Origin: Thauera phenolivorans
Lineage (GTDB): Bacteria > Pseudomonadota > Gammaproteobacteria > Burkholderiales > Rhodocyclaceae
Length of the DNA: 61,572 nt
Direction of reading: 5' to 3'
Assembly (NCBI RefSeq): GCF_001696715.1
Contig: NZ_MBFM01000005.1
Coordinates: 141,379-202,950, forward strand
Shown here in pieces: positions 22,072 to 32,864 of the stretch. The notes beneath the pieces are model-generated. The model worked only from the letters and a program-made list of their open reading frames with translations, was not told the origin of the DNA and searched no databases. Every line of letters starts with the position of its first letter. Within the stretch, counting starts at the first letter, position 1. A program made the translations under genes and the position numbers.

Positions 22072-23540
22072 GCGGCGCAGGCCGGCCGGCGCAGGTGCCA
22101 GTCGGTGTGCTGCTGGAAGCGATGCGCCGCGTCGAGCAGCGCGCCTTCGGCGAAGTGGTCGCCGACCAGCTGCAGGCCCACCGGCAGGCCGCCGTCGCCG
22201 AAGCCGCAGGGATGCGACAGGCCGGGCAGGCCGGCGAGGTTGATCGCCAGGGTGTAGATGTCCGACAGGTACATCTGCACCGGGTCGTCGGCCATCGCGC
22301 CCAGCGCCCACGCGGTGGTCGGCGTGGTCGGGCCGGCGATCAGGTCGCATTGCGCGAGCGCGGCGCGGAAGTCGTCGGCGATCAGATGGCGCAGGCGCTG
22401 CGCCTGCAGGTAGTAGGCGTCGTAGTAGCCATGCGAGAGCACGTAGGTGCCGATCAGGATGCGGCGCTTGACCTCGTCGCCGAAGCCCTCTGCGCGCGTC
22501 TTGCAGTACATGTCGTTGAGGTCGGCGTAGTCGGCGGCGCGATGGCCGTAGCGCACGCCGTCGAAGCGGCTCAGGTTGCTCGAGGCCTCGGCCGGCGCGA
22601 TCACGTAGTAGGCCGGGATCGCCAGCTTCAGGTTCGGCAGGCCGACCTCGACCGTGGTGGCGCCGAGCGCGCGGTACTGTGCGAGCGCGGCCTCGACCGC
22701 GCCGCGCACGTCGTCGGCGAGGCCCTCGGCGAAGAATTCGCGCGGCAGGCCGATGCGCAGGCCCTCGAGCGGTTTCGCGCTCGCGGGGGCGGCGAGGGCG
22801 GCGGTGAAGTCCTGCGCGGGGCGCTCGAGGCTGGTGCTGTCGCGCTCGTCGAAGCCGCTCATCGCGGCCAGCAGCAGGGCGCAGTCCGCGGCGGAGGCGC
22901 CGAAGGCGCCCGCCTGGTCGAGCGAGGAGGCGTAGGCGATCATGCCGTAGCGGCTGCACACGCCGTAGGTGGGCTTGATGCCGGTGATGCCCGAGAACGC
23001 CGCCGGCTGGCGCACCGAGCCGCCGGTGTCGCTGCCGGTGGCGAGCGGCACCATGCGTGCGGCCACCGCCGCGGCCGAGCCGCCGGAGGACCCGCCGGGC
23101 ACGCGGCGCATGTCCCACGGGTTCTTCACCGCGCCGTAGAACGAGCTCTCGTTCGACGAGCCCATCGCGAACTCGTCCATGTTGGTCTTGCCCAGGCTCA
23201 CCGCGCCGGCCGCCTTGAGCCGCTCGACGATGTGGGCGTCGTAGGGGCTGACGAAATTCGACAGCATCTTCGAGCCGCAGGTGGTGAGCACGCCTTCGGT
23301 GCAGAACAGGTCCTTGTGCGCGATCGGGATGCCGGTGAGCGGTCCCGCCTCGCCGCGCGCAATGCGCTCGTCGGCGGTGCGCGCGGCCGTGAGCGCGCCC
23401 TCGCGGTCCACCGTGATGAAGGCGTTGAGCTGCGGGTTCAGCGACTCGATGCGGTGCAGGAAGAGGGTGGCGAGTTCGACCGCCGAAACCTCGCGCGCGT
23501 CGAGCGCGCGCCGCAGTTCCGTGATGGGGGCGTTGATCAT
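22068..23540 (-). CDS. gatA: Asp-tRNA(Asn)/Glu-tRNA(Gln) amidotransferase subunit A
   Basis: Amidase-signature glutaminase subunit of GatCAB. It has 490 residues. The Ser-cisSer-Lys triad is visible: Lys in [10 protein letters not shown], cis-Ser in [14 protein letters not shown], nucleophile Ser in [12 protein letters not shown]. The glutamine channel region and the C-terminal [28 protein letters not shown]-type segment are normal. It lies 58 bases after gatC. The frame and start ([13 protein letters not shown]) agree with the family. Confidence 0.97.
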   Translation of the reverse strand: MINAPITELRRALDAREVSAVELATLFLHRIESLNPQLNAFITVDREGALTAARTADERIARGEAGPLTGIPIAHKDLFCTEGVLTTCGSKMLSNFVSPYDAHIVERLKAAGAVSLGKTNMDEFAMGSSNESSFYGAVKNPWDMRRVPGGSSGGSAAAVAARMVPLATGSDTGGSVRQPAAFSGITGIKPTYGVCSRYGMIAYASSLDQAGAFGASAADCALLLAAMSGFDERDSTSLERPAQDFTAALAAPASAKPLEGLRIGLPREFFAEGLADDVRGAVEAALAQYRALGATTVEVGLPNLKLAIPAYYVIAPAEASSNLSRFDGVRYGHRAADYADLNDMYCKTRAEGFGDEVKRRILIGTYVLSHGYYDAYYLQAQRLRHLIADDFRAALAQCDLIAGPTTPTTAWALGAMADDPVQMYLSDIYTLAINLAGLPGLSHPCGFGDGGLPVGLQLVGDHFAEGALLDAAHRFQQHTDWHLRRPACAA

Positions 23541-23598
23541 GAGCGTCGTCCGGGGGGTGAGGCGATGCCGGCCGCGACGGCGCGCGGCCGGCGGGGGT

Positions 23599-23886
23599 TC
23601 ATTCGATGACTTTCGGCACCAGATAGAGGCCGGCTTCGGTCTGCGGCGCGACGCGCTGGAAGGCCTCGCGGCGGTCGGTGGCGGTGACGAGGTCCTCGCG
23701 CAGGCGGGCGGGCAGGTCCTGCGGGTGGCTCATCGGGGCGACGCCCCGGGTGTCGACCGCCTGCATCTGCGCGATCAGGTCGAACACGTCGTCGAGCTTG
23801 GCGCGGGTGGCCTCGAGCTCGGCGGGCGACAGTTCGATGCGGGCGAGGCGGGCGATATGGCTGATCTGTTCACTGGACAGCGACAT
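23599..23886 (-). CDS. gatC: Asp-tRNA(Asn)/Glu-tRNA(Gln) amidotransferase subunit C
   Basis: Small subunit that wraps around the GatA-GatB interface and stabilises the complex. It has 95 residues with the family pattern: [16 protein letters not shown] near the N-terminus, [25 protein letters not shown] in the middle and a C-terminal VPKVIE. First gene of the gat operon, divergent from mreB across a 122-base gap. That gap contains an AT-rich patch (about 23911-23936) in which TATGAT on the minus strand could be a -10 element for gatC, and two small GC hairpins on the mreB side. Confidence 0.93.
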   Translation of the reverse strand: MSLSSEQISHIARLARIELSPAELEATRAKLDDVFDLIAQMQAVDTRGVAPMSHPQDLPARLREDLVTATDRREAFQRVAPQTEAGLYLVPKVIE

Positions 23887-23924
23887 GGGCTGACAAAACC
23901 TGCTGAATCCACAAAGGTTTGTAG

Positions 23925-25052
<1,128 letters not shown>

Positions 25053-25104
25053 GCCGGCCCGTCCGCGGGCGCAGCAAGCAGTCGCGGCCGGCCGGAATCC
25101 CCCC

Positions 25105-26013
25105 ATGTCCTACGCAGGCAATCAGCCGCCACCGATCTTTCGGCGCGGACCGGCCCCGCTGGTCCGGCTGTTCCTGCTCGTCTCGCTGTGCCTGGTGATG
25201 CTGGTCGCCGACCTGCGTTTCCGCTATCTCGAGGTGTTGCGCCAGGGCCTGTCGGTGGTCACCTATCCGCTGCAGATGGCGGCCTCGGCGCCGGTCGATT
25301 TCCTGCGCAACGCCTCGCGCTACTTCGCCACCCTGCTCGAGGTCCAGGTCGACAACGCGCGCCTGCGCGCCCGCCAGCTCGAGGTCGGCGAGCGCCTGCT
25401 GCGCTTCGAGCTGCTCGAGCAGGAGAACGCCCGCCTGCGCGCGCTGCTCGGCATGGCCGAGCGGCTGCAGGTAAAGACGCTCGCCGCCGAGATCCTCTAC
25501 AACGTGCCCGACGCCTTCTCGAGCAAGGTCATCCTCGACCGCGGCGCGCGCCATGGGGTCGAGCCCGGCCTGGTGGTGCTCGACGCCGAGGGCGTGATCG
25601 GCCAGGTCACGCGCGTCTATCCGGTGCAGTCCGAGGTCACCCTGCTCAGCGACCGCAACCAGGCGGTGGCGGTGGTGGTCGAGCGCAGCGGCGTGCGCGG
25701 GGTGCTGTTCGGCACCGGCCAGGGCGGTCTGGAGATGCGCTTCCTGCTCGCCGACGCCGACGTGCAAGCGGGCGACCGCATCGTCACCTCCGGCCTCGAC
25801 GGCGTGCTGGTGCCGGGCCTGCCGGTGGCCACGGTGAGCGAAGTCGACCGCGAGGGCGAGGCCTTCGCGCGCATCCTCTGCGAGCCGCTGGGTGGCGTCG
25901 AGACCAGCCTGCAGGTGCTGGTGATCGGCCGCGAGCAGGCTGGCCCGCCGCTGCCGGAGCCGGACGAGCAGGTCGCGCCGCCGCCGCCCGCGCCGCCGAA
26001 AGGGAGGCGCTGA
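25105..26013 (+). CDS. mreC: Rod shape-determining protein MreC
   Basis: Bitopic inner-membrane protein that links MreB to the periplasmic elongation enzymes and activates PBP2. It has 302 residues: one N-terminal membrane helix (about 20-40, LVRLFLLVSLCLVMLVADL), a coiled coil (about 70-115, rich in Leu/Glu/Arg) and the double beta-barrel domain with KVILDRGARHGVEPGLVVLDAEGVIGQV. The Pro-rich C-terminal tail (PPPPAPPKGRR) is longer than in some relatives. Confidence 0.95.
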   Translation: MSYAGNQPPPIFRRGPAPLVRLFLLVSLCLVMLVADLRFRYLEVLRQGLSVVTYPLQMAASAPVDFLRNASRYFATLLEVQVDNARLRARQLEVGERLLRFELLEQENARLRALLGMAERLQVKTLAAEILYNVPDAFSSKVILDRGARHGVEPGLVVLDAEGVIGQVTRVYPVQSEVTLLSDRNQAVAVVVERSGVRGVLFGTGQGGLEMRFLLADADVQAGDRIVTSGLDGVLVPGLPVATVSEVDREGEAFARILCEPLGGVETSLQVLVIGREQAGPPLPEPDEQVAPPPPAPPKGRR

Positions 26014-26016
26014 AAC

Positions 26017-26538
26017 GTGCAGCCCACCAACCGTTCGAACCGCCTGCTGCTGCCGGTCAAGAGCTGGTTCATCCACCTGAGCCTGGTGATCGCGCTCGCC
26101 CTCGAGTACGTGCCCACCGGCCGCCTGCCCGGCGTGCCCGACTGGGTCGCGCTGGTGCTCGCCTACTGGTGCATCCGCGAGCCGCTGCGCATCGGCATGG
26201 GGGCGGGCTTCCTGTTCGGCCTGCTGGTCGACATCGGCCTCGGCGCGGCGATGGGCCAGCACGCCCTCGCCTACGTGGTGCTGGCCTGGCTCGCCAACGG
26301 CGCCGCGCGCCGGGTGCTGTGGTTCCCGCCCTGGCAGCAGGCGGTGCAGGTGCTGCCGATGCTGCTCGCCGCGCAGGCGATCATGATGGCGGTGCGGCTG
26401 CTGGCCGGCGCGCAGTTTCCGGGCTGGTCCTACTTCCTCTCCAGCTTCACCGCGGTGGCGCTGTGGCCGATGCTGAGCTTCCTGCTGCTGCTGCCGCAAT
26501 ACCAGCCGGTGGATCGCGATGACAACCGGCCGATCTGA
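26017..26538 (+). CDS. mreD: Rod shape-determining protein MreD
   Basis: Integral membrane partner of MreC. The 173-residue product has five or six hydrophobic segments and the GFLFGLLVDIGLGAAMGQHALAY block typical of MreD. It starts with GTG at 26017, three bases after the mreC stop, preceded by GGGAGG, which makes this start convincing. Followed by mrdA after twelve bases. Confidence 0.92.
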   Translation: MQPTNRSNRLLLPVKSWFIHLSLVIALALEYVPTGRLPGVPDWVALVLAYWCIREPLRIGMGAGFLFGLLVDIGLGAAMGQHALAYVVLAWLANGAARRVLWFPPWQQAVQVLPMLLAAQAIMMAVRLLAGAQFPGWSYFLSSFTAVALWPMLSFLLLLPQYQPVDRDDNRPI

Positions 26539-26550
26539 GGTTCGGTCGCG

Positions 26551-28440
26551 ATGACCGAGTTCGCTCCCGAACAGCGGGCCGCGCGCTTCCGGCGCCGGGT
26601 GGTGGTCGCCGGCCTGTTCATGTTCGCCTGCCTCGCCCTGCTCGCGGCGCGCTTCCACCACCTGCAGGTGGCGCGCCACGAGTACTACCTCACCCGCGCC
26701 GAGGACAACCGCATCGCGCTGATGCCGGTCTCGCCCAACCGCGGCGCCATCGTCGACCGCAACGGCGTGCCGCTGGCGCGCAACTATTCGGCCTACACGC
26801 TCGAGATCACGCCCTCCGCGGTGGCAGACCTGGGGGCCACGATCGACGCCCTCGGCGAGATCGTCGCGATCGACGAGCGCGACCGCCAGCGCTTCCGCAA
26901 GCTGCTCGCCGAGAGCCGCAACTTCGAGGGGGTGCCGATCCGCAGCCGGCTCAGCGACGAGGAGGTGGCGCGCTTCGTCGCCCAGCGCTACCGCTTCCCC
27001 GGGGTGGACGTGCAGGCGCGCCTGTTCCGCGAATACCCGGAGGGCGCCAGCGCCTCCCACGTCATCGGCTATATCGGCCGCATCAACACGCGCGACGTCG
27101 AGGCGATCGAGGGGCGCGGCGAGGAGGCCAACTACCGCGGCTCGAGCCACATCGGCAAGGCCGGCCTGGAGCGCTCCTACGAGGCCGAACTGCACGGGCG
27201 CACCGGCTATGACGAGGTCGAGGTCAATGCCGGCGGCGGCGCGGTGCGTGCCCTGTCGCGTACGCCGGCGGTGCAGGGCAACGACCTGGAGCTGACCCTC
27301 GACATCGAGCTGCAGAAGGTCGCGGAGAAGGCCTTCGGCGAGCGGCGCGGCGCGCTGGTGGCGATCGAGCCTTCGACCGGTGGCGTGCTCGCCCTGGTGT
27401 CGACGCCGACCTTCGACCCCAACCTGTTCGTAGACGGCATCTCGGTGCCGGACTGGAAGGCGCTCAACGAGTCGCCCGACCATCCGCTGCTGAACCGCGC
27501 GATCTATTCCACCTACCCGCCGGGCTCGACCTACAAGCCCTTCATGGCGCTCGCCGGGCTCGAGAGCGGCAAGCGCACGATCACTCAGCGCATGCCCGAT
27601 CCCGGCTACTTCATGTTCGGTGGTCACCGCTTCATGGACGACAAGGTCGGTGGCCACGGCATGGTGGACCTGCACAAGTCGATCGTGGTGTCGTGCAACA
27701 CCTACTACTACCAGCTCGCCAACGATCTCGGCATCGACGGCATCGCCGCCTTCATGGCACCGTTCGGCTTCGGCGCGCGCACCGGCATCGACGTCCCGGG
27801 CGAGGCCGAGGGCGTGCTGCCCTCGCCCGCGTGGAAGCAGCGCCGCTTCCGCAAGCCCGAGCAGCAGCGCTGGTACGGCGGCGAGACGATCTCGGTCGGC
27901 ATCGGCCAGGGCTACAACGCCTTCACCCCGCTGCAGCTCGCCAACGCACTGGCGACGCTGGTCAATGACGGCAAGATGTTCCGTCCGCACGTCGTGCGCT
28001 ACGTGGTCGACGCCGCCACCGGCGCGCGGCGCATGATCGAGCCCGAGCCGATGCGCGTCCTCGATCTCGATCCCCGGCATCTCGCCGCAGTGCGTGCGGC
28101 GATGGAAGACGTCAACCGGACCGGCACCGGCGCGCGGGCCTTTCGCGGCGCGGACTACACCTCGGGCGGCAAGACCGGGACCGCGCAGGTGTTCTCCCTG
28201 CGCGGCCAGCGCTATGTCGCCGGCCGGCTTGCCGAGCGGCTGCGTGACCACTCCTGGTTCATCGCCTATGCGCCGGCGGACGCGCCCAGCATCGCGCTCG
28301 CCGTGCTGGTGGAGAACGGCGGCTTCGGCTCCGCCTCGGCGGCGCCGATCGCGCGCCAGGTGCTCGACTACCATCTGCTTCATGCGCGCCGCGACGAGCC
28401 GGCGGCGGAAGATCCCGAGGCCGTGGCGGAGGGCGAATGA
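26551..28440 (+). CDS. mrdA: Penicillin-binding protein 2, elongation transpeptidase
   Basis: Class B PBP that cross-links peptidoglycan in the elongasome with RodA. It has 629 residues: one N-terminal membrane helix (about 18-35), the pedestal with the dimerisation region, and the transpeptidase domain with the active serine Ser326 in GSTYKP (S-T-Y-K), the SxN motif VSCN and the KTG motif GGKTGTAQV. The ATGA overlap with mrdB at 28437 shows coupled translation. Confidence 0.96.
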   Translation: MTEFAPEQRAARFRRRVVVAGLFMFACLALLAARFHHLQVARHEYYLTRAEDNRIALMPVSPNRGAIVDRNGVPLARNYSAYTLEITPSAVADLGATIDALGEIVAIDERDRQRFRKLLAESRNFEGVPIRSRLSDEEVARFVAQRYRFPGVDVQARLFREYPEGASASHVIGYIGRINTRDVEAIEGRGEEANYRGSSHIGKAGLERSYEAELHGRTGYDEVEVNAGGGAVRALSRTPAVQGNDLELTLDIELQKVAEKAFGERRGALVAIEPSTGGVLALVSTPTFDPNLFVDGISVPDWKALNESPDHPLLNRAIYSTYPPGSTYKPFMALAGLESGKRTITQRMPDPGYFMFGGHRFMDDKVGGHGMVDLHKSIVVSCNTYYYQLANDLGIDGIAAFMAPFGFGARTGIDVPGEAEGVLPSPAWKQRRFRKPEQQRWYGGETISVGIGQGYNAFTPLQLANALATLVNDGKMFRPHVVRYVVDAATGARRMIEPEPMRVLDLDPRHLAAVRAAMEDVNRTGTGARAFRGADYTSGGKTGTAQVFSLRGQRYVAGRLAERLRDHSWFIAYAPADAPSIALAVLVENGGFGSASAAPIARQVLDYHLLHARRDEPAAEDPEAVAEGE

Positions 28441-29579
28441 TCGAATTCCGCTTCCACCCGCTGCGCCTGCTGACGGCGCTGCTGCGGCCGCTCGATCCGG
28501 CGCTGATGCTGATCCTCGGTGCGCTGCTCGGTTATGCGTTCGTGCTGATCGCGAGCGCCTCGCCGGAGCGCATGGACAGCCAGATCGTGCATGTGGGCGT
28601 CGCGCTCGCGGCGATGTGGCTGGTGGCGAGCGTCCCGATCCAGCGCCTGCTCTCGCTCGCGCTGCCGCTCTACGTGCTCGGCGTGCTGCTGCTGGTGGCG
28701 GTGGAGCTGTTCGGCGAGGTGTCCAAGGGCGCGCAGCGCTGGCTGGACGTCGGCGTGACCCGCATCCAGCCCTCCGAGCTGATGAAGATCGCGATGCCGC
28801 TGATGCTGGCCTGGTACTTCCAGCAGCGCGAGGGCCGCATCGGCGTCGCCGACTTCCTCGTCGCCGCGGGCCTGCTCGCGCTGCCGGTCGGGCTGGTCGT
28901 GGTCCAGCCCGACCTCGGCACCAGCCTGCTGGTGGCCGCCTCCGGCGTCTACGTGATCTTCTTCGCCGGCTTGCCGTGGAAGCTGATCGTGCCGGTGGCG
29001 GTGGTCGGCATCGTCGGCATCGGCTCGATCGTCGCGTTCGGCGATACCCTGTGCCAGCCCGGGGTCGACTGGCAGGTGCTGCGCGAATATCAGAAGAACC
29101 GGGTATGCACCCTGCTCGACCCGACCACGGATCCCCTCGGCAAGGGCTTCCACATCATTCAGTCGACGATCGCGATCGGCTCCGGCGGGGTGTTCGGCAA
29201 GGGCTGGCTGTCGGGCACCCAGACCCATCTGGCCTTCCTCCCCGAGCGCCACACCGACTTCGTGTTCGCCGTGCTGGCCGAGGAGTTCGGCCTCATGGGC
29301 ACCCTGGTGCTGCTGCTCATCTACCTGCTGCTGCTCGCGCGCGGGCTGCAGATCGCGATGAACGCAGCCACCCTCGGCGCCCGTCTGCTCGCCGGTGCGA
29401 TGACCATGGTGTTCTTCACCTACGCCTTCGTGAACATGGGCATGGTCAGCGGTATCCTGCCGGTCGTCGGCGTGCCCTTGCCTTTCATCAGCTACGGCGG
29501 AACCGCCCTGGTGACGCTGTGCCTGGGGGTGGGCATCCTGATGAGCATCCAGCGCAGCCGGACCGCCGGCAGCGCCTGA
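28437..29579 (+). CDS. mrdB: Peptidoglycan glycosyltransferase RodA
   Basis: SEDS-family polymerase that extends glycan strands during lateral growth, in complex with PBP2. It has 380 residues with about ten membrane segments. The conserved extracellular loop with RWLDVGVTRIQPSELMKIAMP and the VVQPDLGTSLL and FLPERHTDFVFAVLAEEFGL stretches are SEDS hallmarks. The late VGVPLPFISYGGTALVT motif is also standard. Translationally coupled to mrdA. Confidence 0.97.
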   Translation: MIEFRFHPLRLLTALLRPLDPALMLILGALLGYAFVLIASASPERMDSQIVHVGVALAAMWLVASVPIQRLLSLALPLYVLGVLLLVAVELFGEVSKGAQRWLDVGVTRIQPSELMKIAMPLMLAWYFQQREGRIGVADFLVAAGLLALPVGLVVVQPDLGTSLLVAASGVYVIFFAGLPWKLIVPVAVVGIVGIGSIVAFGDTLCQPGVDWQVLREYQKNRVCTLLDPTTDPLGKGFHIIQSTIAIGSGGVFGKGWLSGTQTHLAFLPERHTDFVFAVLAEEFGLMGTLVLLLIYLLLLARGLQIAMNAATLGARLLAGAMTMVFFTYAFVNMGMVSGILPVVGVPLPFISYGGTALVTLCLGVGILMSIQRSRTAGSA

Positions 29580-29593
29580 ACCGCGGAGTGACG

Positions 29594-30592
29594 ATGAAAC
29601 AGCGCGAGACCTTCCAGCCGCTCCTTACCCGGCCCGCGGCGCACCGCCTGCGCGGCCTCGCCGCGCTCGGCGCGGCCTGCGCCGCCGCCATGCTGCTGAG
29701 CGCCTGCAGCTCGTCGCCGCGCAAGGGCGAGCGTGCCGCCGCGCCCGCCGAGGCGCGGACCGCGAGCGCGGGCAAGGGCGGCGGCTATTACCTGGACGAC
29801 GGGCCCGGGGAGCAGCCGCCCCCCGAACTCGCCGCCATCCCCGACGCCCAGCCCCGCGCCGAGCCGCTGCACCGCTTCGCCAACCGGCCGTACACCGCAC
29901 TCGGCCAGCGCTTCGTGCCGGCGACCCGGCTCGCGCCCTTCCGCCAGAGCGGGGTGGCGAGCTGGTATGGCCGCCGCTTTCACGGCCGCCCGACCTCCAG
30001 CGGCGAGCCCTACGACATGTATGCGATGACCGCCGCGCATCCGACCCTGCCGATCCCGAGCTACGTGCGGGTCACCCATGCCGGAAACGGCCGCTCGGTG
30101 GTGGTGCGGATCAACGACCGCGGCCCCTTCCTGCGCGGCCGCGCGATCGATCTTTCGTATGCGGCGGCGAGCAAGCTCGGCTACATCAACGCGGGCCATG
30201 CCAAGGTGCACATCGAGCAGATCCTGCCCGACGAGGTGCCGCCGGTCGCCGCCGTCAGGTCGGTGCCGCCGGTGGGTGGCCGCGGTCCCGAGCCCGCCGC
30301 CGCGCCGTCCGCCGGCGACGCCCGGGCCGGCAGCGGCGCAGCGGACGAGCAGGGCGGCGTCAGTGGCATCTTCCTGCAGCTGGGCGTGTTCTCCTCGCGT
30401 GACAACGCGGAGGGCTTGCGCGCCTCGGTGCATCGCGACGCAACCGCGTTTGCCGAGCGGCTCGAGCTGCTCGCCGACGGCGGCCGCTACCGGCTGCACG
30501 CCGGCCCCTTCGCCTCGGAAGAGGACGCGCGACTGGCGGCGGTGCAGCTGATGGCGGCGCTCAAGCTCAAGCCCCTCGTCGTCGTGCGCTGA
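29594..30592 (+). CDS. rlpA: Septal ring lytic transglycosylase RlpA family lipoprotein
   Basis: Outer-membrane lipoprotein that in Pseudomonas cleaves denuded glycan strands. The 332-residue product has a signal with lipobox LLSAC (Cys at about residue 38), a Pro/Gly/Ala-rich linker, the double-psi beta-barrel domain (about 115-210) with GVASWYGRRFHGRPTSSGE and the catalytic-type VRINDRGPF, a second linker, and a C-terminal SPOR domain (about 255-330, GIFLQLGVFSSRDNAEGL) that targets denuded septal glycan. The ATG at 29594 has GGAG a few bases ahead. Last gene directly behind mrdB. Confidence 0.93.
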   Translation: MKQRETFQPLLTRPAAHRLRGLAALGAACAAAMLLSACSSSPRKGERAAAPAEARTASAGKGGGYYLDDGPGEQPPPELAAIPDAQPRAEPLHRFANRPYTALGQRFVPATRLAPFRQSGVASWYGRRFHGRPTSSGEPYDMYAMTAAHPTLPIPSYVRVTHAGNGRSVVVRINDRGPFLRGRAIDLSYAAASKLGYINAGHAKVHIEQILPDEVPPVAAVRSVPPVGGRGPEPAAAPSAGDARAGSGAADEQGGVSGIFLQLGVFSSRDNAEGLRASVHRDATAFAERLELLADGGRYRLHAGPFASEEDARLAAVQLMAALKLKPLVVVR

Positions 30593-30658
30593 GGCCGCGT
30601 GCGGGCGGGTGCCGCCCGCGCGGCGGTTGCCCGGGGCTTGAAACAAAGCCTTTCGGTT

Positions 30659-30688
30659 TTGGTCCGAACATGCTGCGGCGCCTATAAT
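30659..30688 (+). promoter_or_regulatory. Promoter before the D-Ala-D-Ala carboxypeptidase gene
   Basis: A perfect TATAAT (30683-30688) lies 43 bases before the ATG, with TTGGTC (30659-30664) 18 bases upstream as a moderate -35. A GC hairpin without a T-run (30601-30619) lies between rlpA and this site. The gene therefore probably has its own promoter. Confidence 0.55.
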
Positions 30689-30731
30689 CGGCCGCTCCCC
30701 TCCGTTGTCCTTCCCAAGCTCAGGTTCCCCA

Positions 30732-31859
30732 ATGCGTTTCCTCTTCGTTCTGCTGTTGTCCCTCGTTTCCTTCACCGCGGCGGCGCAGGCCGTCCCGGCC
30801 CCGGTGCTCGCCGCCAAGGCCTGGGCCCTGGTCGACCACTCCAGCGGGCAGGTGCTGGTCGAGAAGGACGCCGACAGCCGGATCGAACCCGCGTCGCTGA
30901 CCAAGCTGATGACCGCCTACCTGACCTTCAGTGCGCTCAAGGCGGGCACGATCACCCCCGAGCAGGTGGTGCCGGTGTCCGAGCGCGCATGGCGCATGGG
31001 CGGCTCGCGCATGTTCATCGAGCCGAACCGGCCGGTGACGGTCGATGAGTTGCTCCACGGCATCATCGTTCAGTCGGGCAACGACGCCTGCGTGGCGATC
31101 TCCGAGCTGATCGCCGGCTCCGAGGACGCGTTCACCGTGCTGATGAACCGCGAAGCACAGCGGCTCGGCATGAACAACACCCACTTCGCCAACTCCACCG
31201 GCCTGCCCGACCCGCAGCTATACACCACCGCCCGCGATCTGGCCCTGCTGGCCTCGGCGATCGTGCGCGACTTCCCCGAGTACTACACGCTGTACTCGAC
31301 CAAGGAATACACCTACAACAACATCACCCAGCCCAACCGCAACCGCCTGCTGTGGCTGGATCCGACCGTCGACGGCATGAAGACCGGCCACACCAGCACC
31401 GCCGGCTATTGCCTGGTGTCGACCGCCGAGCGCGGCCCGCGCCGCCTGATCTCGGTGGTGCTCGGCGCCTCCTCGGACAACGTGCGCGCCCAGGAGTCGC
31501 TCAAGCTGCTGAACTTCGGCTTCCAGTTCTACGACACCGTCAAGCTGTACGCGGCCAACGAGGCGCTGTCCCAGTTCCGCGTGTGGAAGGGTGAGGCGAA
31601 CGAGGTCGGCGTCGGCTTCAGCAACGATTTCGTGATGTCGCTGCCGAAGGGCCAGGCTGACAAGATCCAGGTCGAGCTCGCCAGCCAGCAGCCGCTGGTG
31701 GCGCCGCTGCAGCAGGGCCAGGCGGTGGGCACGCTGAAACTCAACCTCGAGGGCAAGCTGCTCGGCGAGTATCCGGTGGTGGCCCTGCAGGACGTGCCGG
31801 TCGCCGGCTTCTTCGGCCGCGTCTGGGACGCGCTGGTGATGTGGATCAAGAGCCTCTGA
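30732..31859 (+). CDS. dacA: D-alanyl-D-alanine carboxypeptidase, PBP5/6 family
   Basis: Low-molecular-weight PBP that trims the terminal D-Ala from pentapeptides and so limits cross-linking. It has 375 residues: signal peptide (MRFLFVLLLSLVSFTAAAQA), active Ser55 in ASLTKL (SxxK), the SGN motif in VQSGNDAC, KTGHTS, a PBP5 C-terminal beta domain, and a final amphipathic helix (FFGRVWDALVMWIKSL) for membrane attachment. The start at ATG 30732 gives a correct signal peptide; upstream in-frame codons are not needed. The symbol could equally be dacC, since the paralogues cannot be told apart here. Confidence 0.94.
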   Translation: MRFLFVLLLSLVSFTAAAQAVPAPVLAAKAWALVDHSSGQVLVEKDADSRIEPASLTKLMTAYLTFSALKAGTITPEQVVPVSERAWRMGGSRMFIEPNRPVTVDELLHGIIVQSGNDACVAISELIAGSEDAFTVLMNREAQRLGMNNTHFANSTGLPDPQLYTTARDLALLASAIVRDFPEYYTLYSTKEYTYNNITQPNRNRLLWLDPTVDGMKTGHTSTAGYCLVSTAERGPRRLISVVLGASSDNVRAQESLKLLNFGFQFYDTVKLYAANEALSQFRVWKGEANEVGVGFSNDFVMSLPKGQADKIQVELASQQPLVAPLQQGQAVGTLKLNLEGKLLGEYPVVALQDVPVAGFFGRVWDALVMWIKSL

Positions 31860-31900
31860 GCCGGCGCGCCGGCGGGACTTCAAGCGCGGAGTGATGCGAA

Positions 31901-32173
31901 ATGGTTGAGAGCGGACGCCAGACCCTGCTCGAGTTTCCCTGCGACTTCCCGATCAAGGCGATGGGCGCGCGGGTAGACGGCTTCGCCCAGGCGGTGCTCG
32001 AGGTGGTGCTGCGCCACGCGCCCGACTTCGACGCCGCGACGATGGAGATGCGGCCCTCGAGCAAGGGCAACTACCTGTCGGTGACCTGCACCTTCCGCGC
32101 GGTGTCCCAGCTGCAGGTCGACACGATCTACCGCGAGCTCACCTCGCATCCGATGGTGAAGGTGGTGCTGTGA
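31901..32173 (+). CDS. YbeD/DUF493 family protein
   Basis: A 90-residue protein of the YbeD (DUF493) family, a small ferredoxin-like fold of uncertain function found next to lipB in many proteobacteria, as in E. coli (dacA-ybeD-lipB). Recognisable segments: [48 protein letters not shown]. Its TGA overlaps the GTG start of lipB, and the context is fully conserved. A regulatory, possibly lipoylation-related, role has been suggested only from this synteny. Confidence 0.9.
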   Translation: MVESGRQTLLEFPCDFPIKAMGARVDGFAQAVLEVVLRHAPDFDAATMEMRPSSKGNYLSVTCTFRAVSQLQVDTIYRELTSHPMVKVVL

Positions 32174-32826
32174 TCGTGAAGCGCCTCGGACGGGTCGAGT
32201 ACGCACCCGCGCTCGAGGCGATGAAGGCCTTCACCGCCTCGCGCGGGGAGGACAGCGAGGACGAGATCTGGCTGCTCGAGCATCCGCCGGTCTACACCCT
32301 GGGGCAGGCGGGCAAGCCCGAGCACCTGCTGCGCCCCGATTCCGGCATCCCGTTGGTCCGCATCGACCGCGGCGGCCAGATCACCTACCACGGCCCCGGC
32401 CAGCTCGTCGCCTACCTGCTGATCGACCTGCCGCGCCGCCGCCTGAAGGTGCGCGAACTGGTGCAGCTGATGGAGCAGGCGATCATCGACACCCTGGCGG
32501 GCTACGGCCTCGCCGCCGGGCGCAAGGCGGGCGCGCCGGGCGTCTACATCGGCGGCGACAAGATCGCCGCGCTCGGCCTGCGGGTGAAGAACGGCCGCAG
32601 TTACCACGGCCTCAGCCTCAACGTCGATGTCGACCTCGCCCCCTTCGGCTGGATCAACCCCTGCGGCTACGAGGGCCTGCGTACCGTTCGCCTGAAGGAT
32701 TTCGGCGTCGGCGCGACGGTCGGCGAGGTCGGCGAGCGCCTGCTCGCGCACCTGCAGCGCCTGTTGCCGCCGGTCGCGGCATCCGCCACACTGGCGGGCG
32801 GTGCGGATGGCGGCCAGCCGGCCTGA
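32170..32826 (+). CDS. lipB: Octanoyl-[acyl-carrier-protein]:protein N-octanoyltransferase LipB
   Basis: Transfers octanoate from ACP to lipoyl domains, the first step of endogenous lipoate synthesis. It has 218 residues. The catalytic Cys165 (NPCGYEG) and Lys131 ([10 protein letters not shown]) are both present, with the [16 protein letters not shown] substrate-binding block. Starts with GTG at 32170 in a GTGA overlap with ybeD; a second in-frame GTG six bases later is the alternative. Confidence 0.95.
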   Translation: MIVKRLGRVEYAPALEAMKAFTASRGEDSEDEIWLLEHPPVYTLGQAGKPEHLLRPDSGIPLVRIDRGGQITYHGPGQLVAYLLIDLPRRRLKVRELVQLMEQAIIDTLAGYGLAAGRKAGAPGVYIGGDKIAALGLRVKNGRSYHGLSLNVDVDLAPFGWINPCGYEGLRTVRLKDFGVGATVGEVGERLLAHLQRLLPPVAASATLAGGADGGQPA

Positions 32827-32864
32827 TCCCGCCGCCTCCGCCCACACCACAAGCGAAGAGACCG

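Noticed and set aside
30601-30619. Terminator after rlpA
   Set aside because: The 8-bp GC stem has no following T-run, so it was not listed as an intrinsic terminator.
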